DNA of 6,238 nt, taken from positions 1 through 6,238 of the forward strand of contig CABUOF010000091.1 of assembly GCA_902493125.1 (NCBI GenBank). Reading direction: 5' to 3'. Under the pieces are notes generated by a model. The model did not search any database and was not told where the DNA came from. It saw only the letters and a program-made list of their open reading frames with translations. Both the position numbers and the translations under genes were made by a program. The stretch comes from an uncultured Collinsella sp. (lineage in GTDB: Bacteria > Actinomycetota > Coriobacteriia > Coriobacteriales > Coriobacteriaceae). Below, in pieces: positions 4,670 to 6,238 of this stretch (within the stretch, counting starts at the first letter, position 1; every line of letters begins with the position of its first letter).

Positions 4670-6238
4670 CGATGAGGAAAAAGATCAGGTACGCGCGGCG
4701 TCAGACTTGGTTGCCATCGTGCAGGAAACGGTTGAGCTCAAGCCCCGCGGCCATGAGTTTTGGGGCTGCTGTCCCTTTCATGGCGAAAAGACGCCGTCCT
4801 TCCACATTATCCCCGCCACGCAGGTGTGGCACTGCTTTGGTTGCGGCGAGGGTGGCGACGTCTTCACCTATATCATGAAGCGCGAGAACCTGAGCTTTCC
4901 CGAGTCAATCCGTTATTTGGCCGATCGCGCGGGTATTGAGCTGCACGACACCGGAGATCGCCGCGAGCGCGGTACCAAGCGTGCCCGAATCTACGATCTG
5001 TGCGCCGAGACCGCTCAGTTCTATCACACTATGCTTATGCGCGGTAAGGACGGCCGTCCGCGCGAGTACTTTGCCAGCCGCGGCATGGGCGGCGATGTCT
5101 GCCGCCGCTACTGTCTGGGCTTTGCACCGGGCCGTAACGCGCTGGTGTCACACCTGTCCCAGGCGGGTTTTACCCCGCAGGAGATGATTGACGCCAATGT
5201 TGCCGTGAGCCGCGGGCGCGGGCAGCTTGCCGACCGCTTCTACGACCGCGTGATGTTCCCCATCTTTGACGAGCAGGGTCACAACATTGCCTTTGGCGGT
5301 CGCATCATGGGCGACGGCCAACCCAAGTACCTCAATACCGCCGAGACGAGCGTGTTCCATAAAAAGCGAAACCTCTACGGATTTAATTGGGCCAAGGAGT
5401 TTATCGTCGCGCAGGATACCGCCATCGTGGTGGAGGGCTATACCGACTGCATCGCCTGTTGGGAAGCGGGGATTAAAAACGTTGTCGCCACGCTGGGCAC
5501 CGCGCTCACGGAGCATCACGTCAAGACGCTCACTCGCTTTGCCAAGCGCATCGTGTATATGTTTGACGGCGATGCCGCCGGGCAAAAGGCCGCCCGTCGC
5601 GCGATTCAGTTTATCGAGCAGGATTCTATGGACCTGCGCTGCGTGGTGCTGCCCGACGGCAACGATCCCATGGAGTTCATCACGGCACATGGTGGGCAGG
5701 AGCTGCAGGCGCGCATCGACGCTGCCGAGCCGCTTATGGACTTCGTGTACCGTTCGCTGCAGGAGTCGAGCGACATCACCACGCCGGGCGGTCGAGCCAA
5801 GGCGCTGGAGGACGCTCTCACGCTCATCTATCCGCTGCGCGATAGCTACATGATCGATACGTACTTTATTCAGATTGCCGATCTGTTGGGTTTGGATCTG
5901 GAGACCGTGCGCGCGAGCTCGGGCCGCGTGTTTCGCGACGTCGCCAAGCGCGAGGATGCGGAGCGCCGCCGCGAACAGAACTATGAACGCCAGCGGGCGC
6001 AGGCTGAGCGGTCCGGTAGCGCGGGCGGTCGGACGTCGGGTTCTTGCGATGCCGGTCGCGGTGCTTGGGCATCGGGCGCTACGCCGCCGGTGTCCGCGCC
6101 GGTCGAAGAAGAGCCGTACGACTACGTCCCGCTCGATGCCTACGGTGCCGCGCCCGTGGAGGTCGTCGACGATCTTCCGCCGATCGATGTGCCTGATGGT
6201 ATGGGCGCTGCGCCCGCCGGTGCCCCGACAGACGCCTC
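4662..6238 (+). CDS. dnaG: DNA primase, N-terminal 525 residues (3' end outside window)
   Basis: DnaG makes the short RNA primers for Okazaki fragments and replication start, working with the replicative helicase at the fork. The frame is open without a stop from GTG 4662 to the window end. The GTG is chosen because of its ribosome binding site, and because the first in-frame ATG (about codon 72) would remove the zinc domain. The CHC2 zinc ligands are C37, H40, C58 and C61 (CPFHGEKTPSF, then HCFGCG). The basic RNA polymerase region has KYLNTAETSVFHKKRNLYGF at about 222-241. The TOPRIM core follows with E258 in EGYTD, D302 and D304 in MFDGDAAG, and LPDGNDP (330-336). The catalytic core ends near residue 440. 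The remaining ~85 residues are a charged helix (RREQNYERQRAQAER) and then a Gly/Ala/Pro- and acid-rich linker. The C-terminal helicase-binding domain is not reached. The gene overlaps ribF by 8 nt. Confidence 0.97.
   Translation, partial: MISDEEKDQVRAASDLVAIVQETVELKPRGHEFWGCCPFHGEKTPSFHIIPATQVWHCFGCGEGGDVFTYIMKRENLSFPESIRYLADRAGIELHDTGDRRERGTKRARIYDLCAETAQFYHTMLMRGKDGRPREYFASRGMGGDVCRRYCLGFAPGRNALVSHLSQAGFTPQEMIDANVAVSRGRGQLADRFYDRVMFPIFDEQGHNIAFGGRIMGDGQPKYLNTAETSVFHKKRNLYGFNWAKEFIVAQDTAIVVEGYTDCIACWEAGIKNVVATLGTALTEHHVKTLTRFAKRIVYMFDGDAAGQKAARRAIQFIEQDSMDLRCVVLPDGNDPMEFITAHGGQELQARIDAAEPLMDFVYRSLQESSDITTPGGRAKALEDALTLIYPLRDSYMIDTYFIQIADLLGLDLETVRASSGRVFRDVAKREDAERRREQNYERQRAQAERSGSAGGRTSGSCDAGRGAWASGATPPVSAPVEEEPYDYVPLDAYGAAPVEVVDDLPPIDVPDGMGAAPAGAPTDA

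Noticed and set aside
4672..4878. Plus-strand ATG frame (MRKKIRYARR) at the dnaG start
   Set aside because: It is out of frame with the primase zinc domain, and the nearby Shine-Dalgarno sequence is spaced for the GTG at 4662. The Arg/Ser-rich product is typical of a frame shadow.
5148..5690. 180-codon minus-strand open frame opposite dnaG
   Set aside because: Codon-aligned shadow of the primase frame, whose zinc and TOPRIM motifs are intact.

Overview
This window looks like a compact, one-directional housekeeping operon from a fairly GC-rich actinobacterium. GC is roughly 60-65% by eye, and is highest in infB, which strongly prefers codons ending in C or G. Gene content, protein motifs and the moderate (not Streptomyces-like) GC make a Coriobacteriia member, such as a Collinsella relative, the best guess. 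That placement is inference and no search was run.

Layout, all on the plus strand: 3' two-fifths or so of infB (1-1259, IF-2); rbfA (1271-1681, 30S maturation factor); an nrnA-type DHH phosphoesterase/nanoRNase (1674-2717); truB (2733-3665, tRNA Psi55 synthase); ribF (3662-4669, riboflavin kinase/FAD synthetase); and the 5' part of dnaG (4662-6238, primase, running off the window). Junctions are +11, -8, +15, -4 and -8 nt. There is no room for a promoter or terminator between genes, there is no gene-free stretch over 15 nt, and I see no tRNA, rRNA, CRISPR array, repeat or mobile element.

The first five genes form the familiar infB-rbfA-nrnA-truB-ribF ribosome/tRNA/cofactor cluster found in many Gram-positive and actinobacterial genomes. 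IF-2 places initiator tRNA on the 30S subunit, RbfA matures the 30S subunit, TruB modifies the tRNA T-loop, the DHH protein degrades very short RNA and pAp, and RibF makes FMN and FAD. The departure from the common pattern is that dnaG follows ribF directly, with overlapping reading frames, where rpsO is often found. dnaG has no ATG until about codon 72. It starts at a GTG with a very strong ribosome binding site, so an ATG-only gene search would miss it.

I found no undescribed system. The points worth a second look are the ribF-dnaG coupling, unusual residues in the fMet-binding region of IF-2, a long low-complexity linker in DnaG, and small motif departures in RibF. The long antisense reading frames are codon-aligned shadows.
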